64,000 nt of DNA from positions 6,034,701 through 6,098,700 of the forward strand of contig NC_040016.1 of the NCBI RefSeq assembly GCF_000972845.2. The letters are read 5' to 3'. Under the pieces are notes generated by a model, which searched no databases, had not been told where the DNA came from, and worked only from the letters and a program-made list of their open reading frames with translations. Shown here one piece after another: positions 34,601 to 46,240 of the stretch; position 1 is the first letter of the stretch; every line of letters begins with the position of its first letter. Both the position numbers and the translations under genes were made by a program. Origin of the DNA: Larimichthys crocea. Taxonomy: Eukaryota; Chordata; Actinopteri; Sciaenidae.

Positions 34601-35878
34601 GTATACGGATTGTGTTTTAGCGTTAACAGCGTTAATTACGACGTAAAAATGTACGTAGCTCAGCAAGCTGCGCCAGGTTATCAAAAAAAAGAAGAAGAAA
34701 AAAAAAACAACGTTCAATCTTAGACAGGTAGGTCTCATCCTATGTGTGTGTGTCCGTGGAGGTGTGTCACCTGTTTCGTCTCAGTTGGTGAAAGACAAAC
34801 ACCAGGACGTCTTCTTGAAGCTTTTTCAGCATCTCAGAGACTAAATGCGCAAATATTTATGGTTAAAAGGTTGTCATTTAACTTAAAATAAAGGTCCCTG
34901 TGCAGGCATTTGTACGCAAAACGTGGCTAAGCATTAAAAGGCATCAGGCAGCGTGGTTTAACAACACAATGAAACAGGTTGAATGATTAAAATAATCTGT
35001 TATATGTCTTTACAGTAGTAACACTGTCAGTAATGCTCCAATTTAACTGCACAGTGGTTTTCACCATACTTATTGTTACAGTAGACCTCCAGTACTTTTA
35101 TTTTATTGTTATATTTGCTCTTTCATTTTCTAAAAATAAAATATTTGGTAATTATAGAAGCAATTTGTCATCGTTGCTTTAGTTCAAAGGGTTCCAGTCT
35201 GTAGTTAAAATTACAGCTGATTTTATGTGTCAGTTTGCCTTTCTGACAAGACGGGAGACATTCGCCACACTGAAGAATGGAAAGTGTTATCCCAGTCATA
35301 CATTTATTCAAGCTATTTTTATGATGTTGTCAGAAAACAAACATGTCTTCTTCCTCTGGTCAGTTGAAGTAAACCTCATAATTACAGGTGGAGCTAAGAA
35401 AGTATGTAAAAACCCAACCGAATGCAACCGCAGGATAAAACAACAAAAAGAAAAACAGGAAAAAAAACATACATTTCTGCTTGTTTACCGTAAGATCATT
35501 TGTACATATAACATATCCCTAATGTGTATAACAAAGGCTGAAGGAGCTGTCAGGTCTGATGTAGGACTGGCACAGAGTTTGACAAACATCATGCGTATTT
35601 ATGCAGACTTGTGCTGACTGCTTCTGTTTATGGTTTCAGTGTAGTCTCATATCCAAGACCTAAAAAAGCAGTCTCCAAGGCTTGCATTACATTTCACACT
35701 GGCAGCTTTTACATTTGTGTCAAAGCTTTGACACATCATAGCTTTACAACTTTATTTCAGGTTTGATTGCTAGACATCGTTCTAGGACAACCGTAATATT
35801 TGAGGAAAATTATACGTACTATATACAAATCACATCAATGCACGTCATATATTTCATACCATTCATAAATATTTTTCA

Positions 35879-35901
35879 TATATGACATAAAATGTCATAT
35901 A
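35879..35901. repeat. Short AT-rich palindrome (tatatgacat/aaa/atgtcatata)
   Basis: Ten-base perfect arms around a three-base centre, in a patch where 'tatgacat' recurs in both orientations. Confidence 0.8.
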
Positions 35902-36554
35902 TAAATATGACATTTTTCCAACATTATATGTGCTAGGCCTATGTGTACAAATTATTCGTGTAAATATGAAAGCTTCATAAATTATCATTTTCCACATATT
36001 TTTTTATTGTTAATAATATATTGATTATTAATACACTGAATATATTCTAGAGTTCAGTAAAATGTTAAAAAGTACGGACTACGAAACTTATAATATGTAA
36101 CTCTATATCTTGTATATTGTCATGCATATGTACAGAATATTTAAAATGATTTGTTTTCTTTTGCCAATTTCATACTTGATTGCCGTCATAAAGGTTATTT
36201 ATTTTTTCATCTTTATCTTTGCTGTGATGTCCAAAAGCAAGCGAATCACAGGATGTGAAAAACTCCAGAAATAACATCAGATTCACACCGCAAGATGATC
36301 CACTTCTCTTTGTTTTCTCTTTCTCTCTAAAATGCAAACATAATCATGGTTACTGTTTGTTCACACGCAACATCTTCTGTGAGGCGTATGTGTAAGCTGA
36401 GAGCTTGTATGCACTGTATGCCTCAAATACCAATCAGCATGGCTCCTCAAATAGTTATTTCAGTGTATTCAAGTGCACTTCTTCCTCCAGAGAAAGCTTT
36501 CGATATTTAGTGTCACAGTAGATATTCAGTGTGCATGTTGCAGTAACCTTACAG

Positions 36555-36695
36555 GCCTGCCGCCACGTTTCACTTTTTGATTTGGGGAACCGGCGAGTCC
36601 CGTCGCTAACTCAACGCAGCCCCCCTCCTCCATTTTAGCCTGTGAATTACCCTAGTCGTCCGACCAATGGAGTTGCGAGGATGGCTTACGTATGA
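36555..36695. promoter_or_regulatory. Small CpG cluster with CCAAT box
   Basis: About a dozen CpGs in 140 bases of otherwise AT-rich sequence, with 'gaccaatgg' near 36662. It could be a minor promoter or a conserved element; no exon is evident. Confidence 0.25.
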
Positions 36696-38533
36696 GAAAT
36701 AAAGGGTTGAAAAAGGGGTCAGCTCTGATTAAAAAAAAAATAAAAAAAATCCCAGCATGCAACAGAAAAGTAGATCGTTTTGACATGTTTTGGCCAGGGC
36801 GCTACATTGTCTCTTCTTTTTATTTAATAGAGAGTGACATCTTTGTCTTTTGTTTCATTTCTGACGAGCGTTACTTGCTAAATGTGCTATCGCATTGTAT
36901 TATTCGCTGGTTGCAGAAGCATTACGTACACTCTGGGAAACGTTTGTTAGAAATTGAGGTGTATTGATTTCCGTAGAACAAACACATCAAAGGCCTACTT
37001 GTTATACAAGTGATCAATGATTCAGGCCAGGACCATACTGGAGAGGATTAAGAGGATTAAAACTGGGGCCAAACTTAAGAAAATCCTAGCTTTGTCCCAA
37101 GTATCCATTTTGCGACTAGTATCAACACTGCACAGCACGTAACGTCTGAAAAATACTGTAAATTGGCCTTGAAATTTGAACATTTCCTCAGCATCTTATC
37201 TCTATTTAGACTTCTACACCATGTCCCTAGTCTTTAGTAATATTGCCAAGTTGGACAACAACAATGGCGCTCATTCATCAGTTGCATTCGAGCATTTTTC
37301 AAAGGCATTTAATTCACCCCATGGAATGTGAAACAACTCTAAATTGTTGATTAGCGTTAATGTAAGCTGCCGTTGATGCTTCGTCTTATTGGTTTAGTTA
37401 AACGGGCAGAGACAGGCTCTTTTCGAAAATTAATGGAGGTACTACTGCCAAGGAAATTAGCTTAGCTATGTCAAACATGTCTATGAAAACACACTGTGGA
37501 TTTATCCCTTCATTAGTTTACCCATTCATTGTCATCAGTGCTCAGTTGACAGCCATACTAACAATGGCGCTCATCTAATTCTGTTGAGTGGAAATTCTCA
37601 GATTCATCCCCGGCCATAAAATTTGTAGTAGCCTGTATTGTTCGGAGGAGATGAAATTTACTAGACGGATCATTTGGCTTTTCCGATTTCCCCCTCCCTT
37701 CTGTTGTGGTATTACAGTTTGTACTGTGCAAACACAGCAAGCGTTCTCTGGGAGGATTGTTTTTTGCTGCGACGCAGCAACAACCTCCTCCAGACTTGTA
37801 TGCAAGTTGTTTTTGGGGTCAGCAAGATGATAGATCACTTTGATAGGACATTTTCTTCATCTTTTTCTTTGAAGGGAACATAATGGGACAGAAACCACAG
37901 CAGAGGATGGTGAAGTGGGGTAGAATGAGATCACAGCATGGAGTCTTTAAAAAATGTCTAGCAGATTTGATTGCATTTCAATATGCGCCGCATTCCTTCA
38001 GCGCTCTGTTGAGCACTGGAGCCCTCTTACTTGAAAGTTGGCAAACACTGGCCAAGTTGATGTTTTAAAATTTTTATTTTTCTTGTGTCGATTTAATTTA
38101 GTAAATAACATACATTTGTATTTTCCCTAACTTCTTTCAGTGCCATTTTCTCTCTACAATATAAGACACTCTGACAGTTCAAGGCGCAGTATGATTGTTA
38201 ATGTTTTGAAAACCCTGCCAAGTTTGGTAAAGATGCTTTCATATGTAAATTCGGTAGCTGTTTTTGACCGGAATTGGTTTGTAAGGAATAGACGTGCGAG
38301 TGTAACATGGAAGCATTATGTTTTGTGGAAGAGTAACAAAAGACAGACGGAGGCGTTTGCTCCGAAATGGGATTAGATAAAGGTAAAATGAGCGACCGTA
38401 TACAATCCGGTGTTTTCTCAGTCCACCCAATGAGCAGATGCAGGGAGCTGGCCTGCACGCCAACCGCCACAGTAGGCTTTCACAAAGAATCTGTCTCTAT
38501 TCAAGCCTTAATCCATGCTGCCGAGGGCCCAGG

Positions 38534-38563
38534 CATTGTCACTTTGCATGCAAAATTTCAATT
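38534..38563 (+). promoter_or_regulatory. Clustered SOX, POU and homeobox-like sites
   Basis: Within 30 bases are CATTGT (reverse of ACAATG, SOX) at 38534-38539, the perfect 12-base palindrome TTTGCATGCAAA (two overlapping octamer halves, POU) at 38543-38554, and CAATTAG (homeodomain) at 38559-38565. The surrounding 38380-38640 is of balanced composition, unlike the AT-rich flanks. This looks like a neural-type enhancer core; function is not proven. Confidence 0.35.
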
Positions 38564-41439
38564 AGTGCTGGTACCAGTTGTTTCACTTGAAGGGGGGGTG
38601 TCACATTTCAGAAACATCTACGGCTACCTTTAGGGCTGAGATTAAGGAAGAAGTGTCACCGCTTTCCTTAAGAAAATTTTGCATTGCATAAGGTTACCGG
38701 TACTGAGCTGCTTTGCTTTGTTATGGCCGCTGTACTAAGACCTAGCCCTTGGTCATATTACCAGAGAGGTCTGAAGATACTGTAACACATACAAAGTTTC
38801 TGTCCAGAGGTTAAGCAGGAAGAAATGTTTCCTTTAGTTGGATTTGTTAAAACCTTCACACATGAATGTTGTAGCTCTCTGTCCCAGCTGGCTCTGTAAG
38901 AAAAATAGTTGTGTATGTTGCTCCTGGCTCCAGCGTGTTCGAGCAATTTAACTACGGATTCAGTTCAAGTCATGATGGACAGTTTGACACTGTTTCCATG
39001 CTTTCAGCTGTTTGACTGTGACTGCTGCGGTTCACTGTCATCAGCCAACTCTTCATTCTGTACTGCTGTTAACTGCCGAGCCGAGTTTGCTTACGCTCAC
39101 TTCCGTGAGTCCAATTTCTTTTAACGTCTTTTTGCTTGTGTTCATTTTTGTGAGTGCACTACAGATGTGAGGTGTCCAAGGATCAGTTTACCTAAAGTAC
39201 CACACTGGGAAGTACTATCATACACTTAAGACACAGTATAACCTCCTGAATGACAACTTCAGTAGCCAAGCCAAAGTGCAGCTGTATCACACTGCACAAG
39301 CTTCGCAGACCGCACCTAGTGGCTTAACACTTACGGGATTGTGGTTTTCATTTTGTTTTCACATGCCTGCACGTCACTGATTTTTCTATACTATAGCATC
39401 TACTGCATTTAGAGTGACTTTGGTATTTACAGCTTCTTAAAAAAATAACAGGTGTTCAATCTTCTGTCTCTTTGGTCTGTAATCAGGCCTGTTTAGTTTG
39501 CAGACAAGCTGCTCGGATATGGTTGCTACTAGATGTTATCAGAAAATGAAAATATTTTTAGAGACAACAGGTGTTTCTAGTCTTTCAATATGAAACATAA
39601 CGCTCTCTGTGCATGGCTGAAACTGCAACGACTGAAAACAGTGGGTTCATTTATAATTGAATATGATGTGGATGTGTTTCAGCCTTTCAGTGTTCCAGGC
39701 TTGATTTAAAGCACACTCTATCTTAGTTAATACTAAATATTTTTCTCCAAAGCATTATGCATTTATTTTTTTTATTGTTCCTGTCCTAATTTATAACCAT
39801 AAATATGTTATAGATACTTGCACAGGACCTAAAAAAAAAATGAATCAACCCAAACAAATTGACCTGGTGAAGCTGAAACAACAAACATATTAAAAATATA
39901 CACATACATTGTCCATGTTGCTAATATTGCTCGTATCAGTTTAAGAATTAAGACACTGGAGAGCTGTAATGTATATTTGCACACAACAATAAAGAAATGT
40001 GTCACGAGTGCATATTAGGCAAAGCTTAAGATATCTTAATCTCTAATGTCAAACATAAAGATTAAAATCTATCTCTAACTCCTTTCACTTAATTTTAGGG
40101 TTGGTCATATCAAACAAAAGCGTGTGTGGGTTAAATAATAGTTGCATATAACACTTAGCGCTTGATGTATCCTTCTTAAAGTATCTAATAGGTGTTATTT
40201 ACTTTAGTTAATTACCAGTCCCATAAAAATACACAAGTTGACTTTGAAATATTTTCCTTGATTGCCTCTGCCACTTATATTTTCCGTCCTTGTGGCAGTA
40301 ACACATCAAAGCCTACTTCATGCCAGTCTGCACACTGAACATGTATGTTTGTTTTTTTTATTTAGAAACAAATCTGTTATATATTTTAATATTTGCAGAA
40401 TCTAAATGCATATTGACCATATATTTTTTTTTCAGTTTTCAGTTTTCATGCACAACCCAATCTCTGTTGCACCATATCAGTTTCTACTTAACTAAGTTTT
40501 TACACTGGGGGTACTGTGTGCTATGAATGGTGAAAAGATGCATTATAGAGAAATGTATTATTTAGCGAGGATCAAGTGAATTATGGGTCTTGAGATTTGT
40601 TTTTCTTGCAGCGCTTTAAGGATAGGTGTGCCGTTTGATTGGAGGGCTATAATTGTTTCAGTATGTAGCTGGGAAAACAGCGTGGTCAAAAAGTGAAAGA
40701 GTATGACTCAAGCTATTATAACAGCATTAGTTAGGGCACATAGTATAGCATTCTCCTAACAATTTGAGACTGGAAAAAGATAAGATCGAGGTTCATATTT
40801 TAGAGCAGGTCTTTTTAATATTTTTTACAGAAAGCATGTTCATTATCAAAATAGGTTTTAAGACAGATGTTATGAATGAATTCAGGGAGGTTAAGTCTTT
40901 ATTTTGTGGCAACTGGGCCTGCTGTAACCCTGTGAAAAAAAGGTCACGTGATGTTTTCTTGCTAACAAGTAGAGAGTATGTTTGTATAAATAGATACTTA
41001 CAGAAGAAACTTGCTTTACCTCCATGTAACCTCTCTGATATTTCACACAGGAAATCTAGATCAAGGATGTTCTTATATCCTGCTATCTTAATTAGCACAT
41101 GTTAATTGGCAACGTGCAGTCTCTTGGTAAGTCATATTTATTAGGAAGAGCCTGATTCATCCGAAGCTGTTGGGAATAGAAATCATTAGGGGACAGTGAA
41201 ATGTATTTCCATAACAGGAAACGTGTAAGCACTCGCAAATCGAAATGGCCCCCGCAACATCTAGGCCTAATTTGCAGTCTGTATTTTCTTTGTGCGGTCA
41301 TTTTAATTTGACACCCATTACGTGGAATCAGTGAGTTTTATGTCTTTGTCGCTGTACGTTTCCTCTCTTTATCCAGGCGGTAAAATTGTTGTCCATGAGT
41401 CTGAAAACGATAACTGAGTTTGCTCGAAAAGCGGAGGTT

Positions 41440-42040
41440 GACTGATCAACGTGACCCGTGTTCCTGTCACATCCTTCATGCGAACGTTGAGTCATACGCA
41501 CGAACAATATGGCGCTTATAATATTCAACCCGGCAAAGCCAGCGACTGAGCGAGGACGCGGGGGAGAAAGAGAGACAGAAGGAGGAGGAGGAGGAGGGAG
41601 AGTGTACCCTGAGAGAGGTCAGACCTCGTTTCAGAGACCCCCATCCACACACACCCCAGGTACTGTGACACTGCCTTTATGAGCGCGCCCGCAGAACACA
41701 AACCCACCGGATTAGTGTCTGGCTCTCAATGTCCCCGGGAGCAGAGCCCATCGGCCGAGACAAAGCGGGGCTGATTGCGTTGTCATCTGCATCACAAAGG
41801 GAAGCCTTTTCTACCTGAACCACTGCCTGTGCGCCGCGCTGAACATCACATCTATCAGCGACTCTGGACCCACGTGACATCTGCCTTTTGTTTTTTGTCC
41901 ATCTCTGTCTCCCCCTCCTCTTTCATTCTTTCTCTCTGGCCCACACCGTCTGTCCACCATGGCCCACATCAACAGCAGGACCCCCTCCCCCTCCCTCCCT
42001 CCCTCCCTCCTCAGTGCTTCTTAGTCTGCACCAGCACTGA
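41440..42040. promoter_or_regulatory. CpG-enriched promoter-like region inside the long intron
   Basis: About 25 CpGs occur between 41461 and 41880, far above the flanks. There is an AP-1 site TGAGTCA at 41488-41494, a YY1-like 'caatatggcgct' near 41505, purine and pyrimidine tracts, and short upstream ORFs (ATG at 41729; ATG at 41959 in a strong 'ccaccatgg' context). Together they look like a 5' UTR. It lies just upstream of the possible first exon at 42082. Confidence 0.4.
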
Positions 42041-42081
42041 CCATTTTCTGTTTTTTTGCCGGGAGTTATGTGCTCGACGCG

Positions 42082-42288
42082 ATGCACGTCGTTTTCCCCT
42101 CGCTACAAAGAGCCACTAACACTTTGGTTATATTTTCTCTTTTTCCCCTCTTGGCTCTGGCTCTGGCTGGCTGCATGTCAGCTCAGCCAACATGCAGACA
42201 CGTCAGACAAAAAAGCCCAGCATCCCGCTGTCAGACCCTAACACATCTATCGGTCTCGGACAGACTGAACACCCCAGCTGAGGTGCTG
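42082..42288 (+). CDS. Possible alternative first coding exon (signal peptide), candidate
   Basis: ATG at 42082 (G at -3) opens MHVVFPSLQRATNTLVIFSL and continues with a leucine-rich hydrophobic segment ending ALAGC, a plausible signal peptide. About 35 polar residues with several Cys follow, up to a donor-like 'gctgccc|gtaagc' at 42288 in phase 0. Phase 0 is also the phase at the end of the exon at 34524-34600, so it could splice into the same downstream exon. The donor's exon side is not consensus, and CT-rich sequence can mimic a hydrophobic core, so this is speculative. Confidence 0.25.
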
Positions 42289-43436
42289 CCCGTAAGCAGA
42301 TGCGTTTTATCTGATTAGTGTACTGGACAGGCAAGCTCTGCTCTTCTATGACTGATGGCTGTTGTTTTGCGTTGCTGGCACAGGCAGGACCAGCAGCCAT
42401 AACAGAGATAGATAAAGCTTCCCTATTGGGATTATCTTCTTATGCTCATGTACATAGAAGTTTACCATAGGCCTTATGTCGGCTTTTTTATCATCAAAGA
42501 AGTCATCTTCATTTTATGAGCTGAATCTAAACTACTCTTTATCCAGTGAAATTCAATTTTCATTTTTGGGGGGAGAAACAAAGATGTTAAAACTATGTCA
42601 ACCATGGTAACTGGAGCTGAAAGGTTTTTTTATCTTCCATTTAAGGCGCTTTATGAATAGATTCAATAGATTAAACAGGATATGACATTTAAAAAGCAGG
42701 GGGAGAGAATTACTTTTTGTGTCCTAAAGTGTGATAGTTGGTTTCTATTCACAAGTAATTGCATTAGCTTAGAGAATTGGGAATTAACACAAGGCAATTA
42801 ACTGAATTGGCCTTTGGCTGTGACTTGTCTGGTTTTAGAGAGCTGGAGCTCATCCTGTGTTTTCATGGATTCATTTAGAAGTCACATTCAGTCAGATCCA
42901 GAACCTTGTAAACCTTACAATAGGAGACCTTAGAACTTGTTAAACCTCAGTGAAATAAGTGACTGTATTTAACATGCAGCTTTGCTGTGAGATTTTGACC
43001 TCGGTTCACTCTGATGAAGCTGTGAGAAGTGCAAGATGGAGGTTTCAGAGGTGAAGAATCTCAAAGGCAAGGGTCATCACAGCAGCAGGGTAAACACACT
43101 TCTTAGCACTTAATCGCCTGTAGTCCAATTACCATGGACTGCTAGGCCACGATATCTAATTGTCAACAGCAAGGGTGTAATTTTCATTTCAACTTTGGGG
43201 TAGAGATCTATTGGGAACTGCTTAAGACACTACAATTATCTTCTTCACTACAGAGAGTGATGTCTTCTTAATGGGATTTCTATCTATGTTTGTCATAACA
43301 CCCTGACCTGAAGTGTATTGAGAAAGAGGCCTGTTAGCTGGTCTACACTGTAACATACTGTATTACACAGACATAAGCACGCACACAGACTGATGATTCA
43401 TTTAAGCAGCATGGACAAGTGGACTCTGTTTTCCTC
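42289..43436. other. Intronic, non-coding
   Basis: Nothing recognisable was found. Confidence 0.3.
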
Positions 43437-43641
43437 TTTAAAGGACTAGTGTTTACAATTTGGGGGATCTATTGGCAGAAATGGAATATAATATTCACAA
43501 GTATGTTTCCAGTAGTATATATTCAATTGTGTTTCAAACACTGGCTCTCGATTTGGGGGTTGGGCAAGAGGTATTCAGTTGGTTGCAATATGAAATCTCA
43601 CTGCTAGATGGCACTGAATCCTACACACTGGACCTTTTAAA
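43437..43641 (+). mobile_element. Short non-autonomous DNA element (MITE-like), internally deleted
   Basis: It opens 'tttaaaggactagtgt' and closes with 'acactggaccttttaaa', which form imperfect terminal inverted repeats. Internal phrases 'gggggatctattggcagaaatgg' and 'tattcagttggttgcaat' with 'ctagatggcactgaatcc' match a repeat I recall as abundant in percomorph genomes. It is shorter than the usual copies, which suggests an internal deletion. Confidence 0.65.
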
Positions 43642-43818
43642 TAGATAAATGCTTATATTGAATTAAAGATATCATGAATTCATGACTTAATGTCTAATTT
43701 TCAGGCATATGTAATAAAACCTGAAGGTATTAGGATGTTTTTAAGGACTAATATAAATATAATATGGTATGCCAATATAGTGAAAATTATCGTTTATTTT
43801 CACAGATTTGTCCACCAG

Positions 43819-43880
43819 TTATGATAGCATGACTCACGAACGTGAGTTCTGAGATCTCAGAAATTATGTTGCTATCATAA
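43819..43880. repeat. Nested inverted repeats (62 bases)
   Basis: The outer arms ttatgatagca (43819-43829) and tgctatcataa (43870-43880) are perfect inverted repeats. Inside are ACTCACG-aa-CGTGAGT (43832-43847) and the 16-base perfect palindrome ttctgagatctcagaa (43847-43862). Confidence 0.9.
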
Positions 43881-45546
43881 TAAGCAGATGCGAAACCTGA
43901 GATATGAAAATAAAACTCACATTGAAGTTTATGTTTAACTTTCTGTTGTGTTTTAGTAAAAAAAACAAGTGAATGTCAGCGTGGAACATTTACTGCTGCT
44001 GTCTTTATTCAGCTTTCAGACGGGAGTGTAGCGTGGTTGTGACACTTGAACGCTGAAACTGAGGGTGACTGACCTAATCTTAACAGCCTACTGTAAATTA
44101 ATTGACAATTTTCAGCTTTAAGTAAAAGGAGTGAACAAAAGTCGCTCTGGAAAATGTCAGTCAGCTAGCTAGCAACTGCAGTGGTTATACAGTAGCAGGT
44201 CAGCCAACATAAAGTCTCTGTTTTTGTGTTTTTCCACCATCGGATGGCAGGTGAAGCACACTGTGAACCTCACTGTGGTTTTTACAGTGCTGATTTATTT
44301 GATCACAAATAGAGCCATAATTTGGATTGATGAAAGGCAGGACTTGGCGTTTTTATTTTTTCTCTGACCTCATAGCACTCTCACAATCAGTCTACCTCGG
44401 CTTACAGCTCCAAAATCAATAATCTAGACTCAGCAAAGATTATACCCTTATGATTGTGTTTATGGAGCCCTATCAATTGACACTTCATTGTAGTCGTTTC
44501 ATATTCAGCAAAGCCGATGATAAATGCACCATTTGGGCAGAGAAAGCTTACCTGAATTTACATAATCACTTGTCTGGAAGTGGATCTAGTGTGGGGAGCA
44601 ATCAGCAGCATCTGCCACACTCACACATGTAAGAGCTCCTGTTAATACAGTAACATCTTGTTCTCCCTCTTGTTCCGACTAACAATTCATTGTTATTTTA
44701 TTCTAATTTCAAACCTCTTAAAGACTTCCAGGAGGAAGCACTATCTCTAAAACACATGCCCTCGATTCAAGAGCTGCCAAAGAAAGACCGATACATGTCC
44801 TTCGAGGTCAATAAAACAATGTCTGGAATCACAATACAGCCATGAGGTAACGTGGCTTACAAATCGGGAGCCAGGTATATAAGGAGATGGCGAAATGATG
44901 ACTGTTTTCCGTGCTGTCCCCTGGCAGGGCCCTTCGGGTAGAAATCACAATGGATCATTTGGGAGGGCAGCTGGAAAATCCATAGAGAATCTCTGGAGAC
45001 CTGCTGTGCCTGTGAAATCAATACAGAGATCCAGCTGAGACCATTAAATGAAATGAATGTTATATGATAGGGTTAAACATGTAGAATATTATTATTCATA
45101 CAGTCCAAATTGGTTTTTCATCTGCAGATAATACAAGCAGGCATGGATGTCAATAAAGGCACCAGCAATATCTCAAGCACCTTCTATATATACAAGCAAT
45201 CCATCATGTGTTTGACCTATTGTAAGCCCAAAGAAGAAGGCAGAGAGGGCAACTGAGAAAGTTAAATAAAATGACGATTTAGTATACCTGCACTCTGTGT
45301 TTATGCGGTAGATCTAGGTTGTAGGCACTCTCAGATAAAACCTGGCCAACAGCTATAACTTTGGTATTGGGGACGTCTCTCTTCCAACACATATCAAAAC
45401 AAAAAAAAAATGAAAATATTGAAATTTACTTATTTTCATCACTGATTAATCTGCCAGTATTTTATTGATTAAATCAATTCTATAATATATCAGAGTGGGA
45501 AAAGCCTAAGGTGACAATTTTGATTTTAAATAGCTTGTTTCATCCA
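43881..45546. other. Intronic, non-coding
   Basis: No gene was recognised. Confidence 0.3.
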
Positions 45547-45800
45547 TTGACAGTATAGAGAATGGACATCGTATCCGTGACATAACGCATGGGTTTTTGA
45601 AGAGCTGTTTTGAAGCCCAAAAACTGTGGCTCTTGCTGCCACACGTTGTTAATCCTGCCTAATCTAGATACAACATAGATCAGAGGTGGATATGGGATGT
45701 CTGTAGCCAGTCTCAAGTGGCCGTTCGAGGAACTACAGTTTTTGGCACTTCCATATTGGCTTCACTTCACAGTGACAGAGGTTACTGCTTGGTTTCATGG
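45547..45800 (+). repeat. Dispersed fish repeat, unclassified
   Basis: Phrases such as 'tttttgaagagctgttttgaagcccaaaaactgtggctcttgctgcc', 'gtagccagtctcaagtggccgttcgaggaactacagtttttgg' and 'ttggcttcacttcacagtgacagaggtt' match, from memory, an abundant non-coding repeat in perch-like fish. Class not determined. Confidence 0.5.
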
Positions 45801-46068
45801 TACCAACAGGCCAAGACACAAAGATATTTAGTTTACTCTATAAGACAAAGAGAGACACACATCATTGCCTCATTTATATCCTGAAACCAGATCATGTTTG
45901 GCATTTATGCTTGAATGATGACAGTATAATAATTTCAGTATAGTTACCGATACGTTTTGGCACTCAACACATCCATTAAATTCAATCTAAATTAAATCCA
46001 TCCATTTTTCAATTTCTCTGTGTGGAATGGAAACAATAGAATAGCCTGCTAACCATGGGACACTCATC

Positions 46069-46240
46069 TTTATGGAAATCTCTTTCTGTTTCGCCACTCT
46101 CTATTGTCAGTTTAAACAGCATAATAGCTATTTATTTGACTGAGCAAAACCTGTAAGCAATTAGATGTGCAAAAACACAACAATTGTGAATTAAATTAGA
46201 TACCAAACATATGAAATTTCATGGATGCTTTTTATACAGA
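46069..46240 (+). repeat. Diverged repeat pair, copy 1
   Basis: It shares an ordered series of blocks with 48186-48348: 'gaaatctctttc', 'ctctattgtc.gttta..ca.cataatagctattt', 'gtgcaaaaacacaa', 'ccaaacatat', 'tgctttt'. The many substitutions imply an old pair of one repeat family. Confidence 0.7.

Larger units (their letters stand above)
34601..41400. other. Intron of the plus-strand gene (inferred), non-coding
   Basis: No continuation exon was recognised. Notable parts are an AT-rich palindromic patch at 35879-35901, a small CpG cluster with a CCAAT box at 36555-36695, and a SOX/POU/homeobox-like cluster at 38534-38563. The 130-codon frame at 35225-35617 has no domain. Confidence 0.35.
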
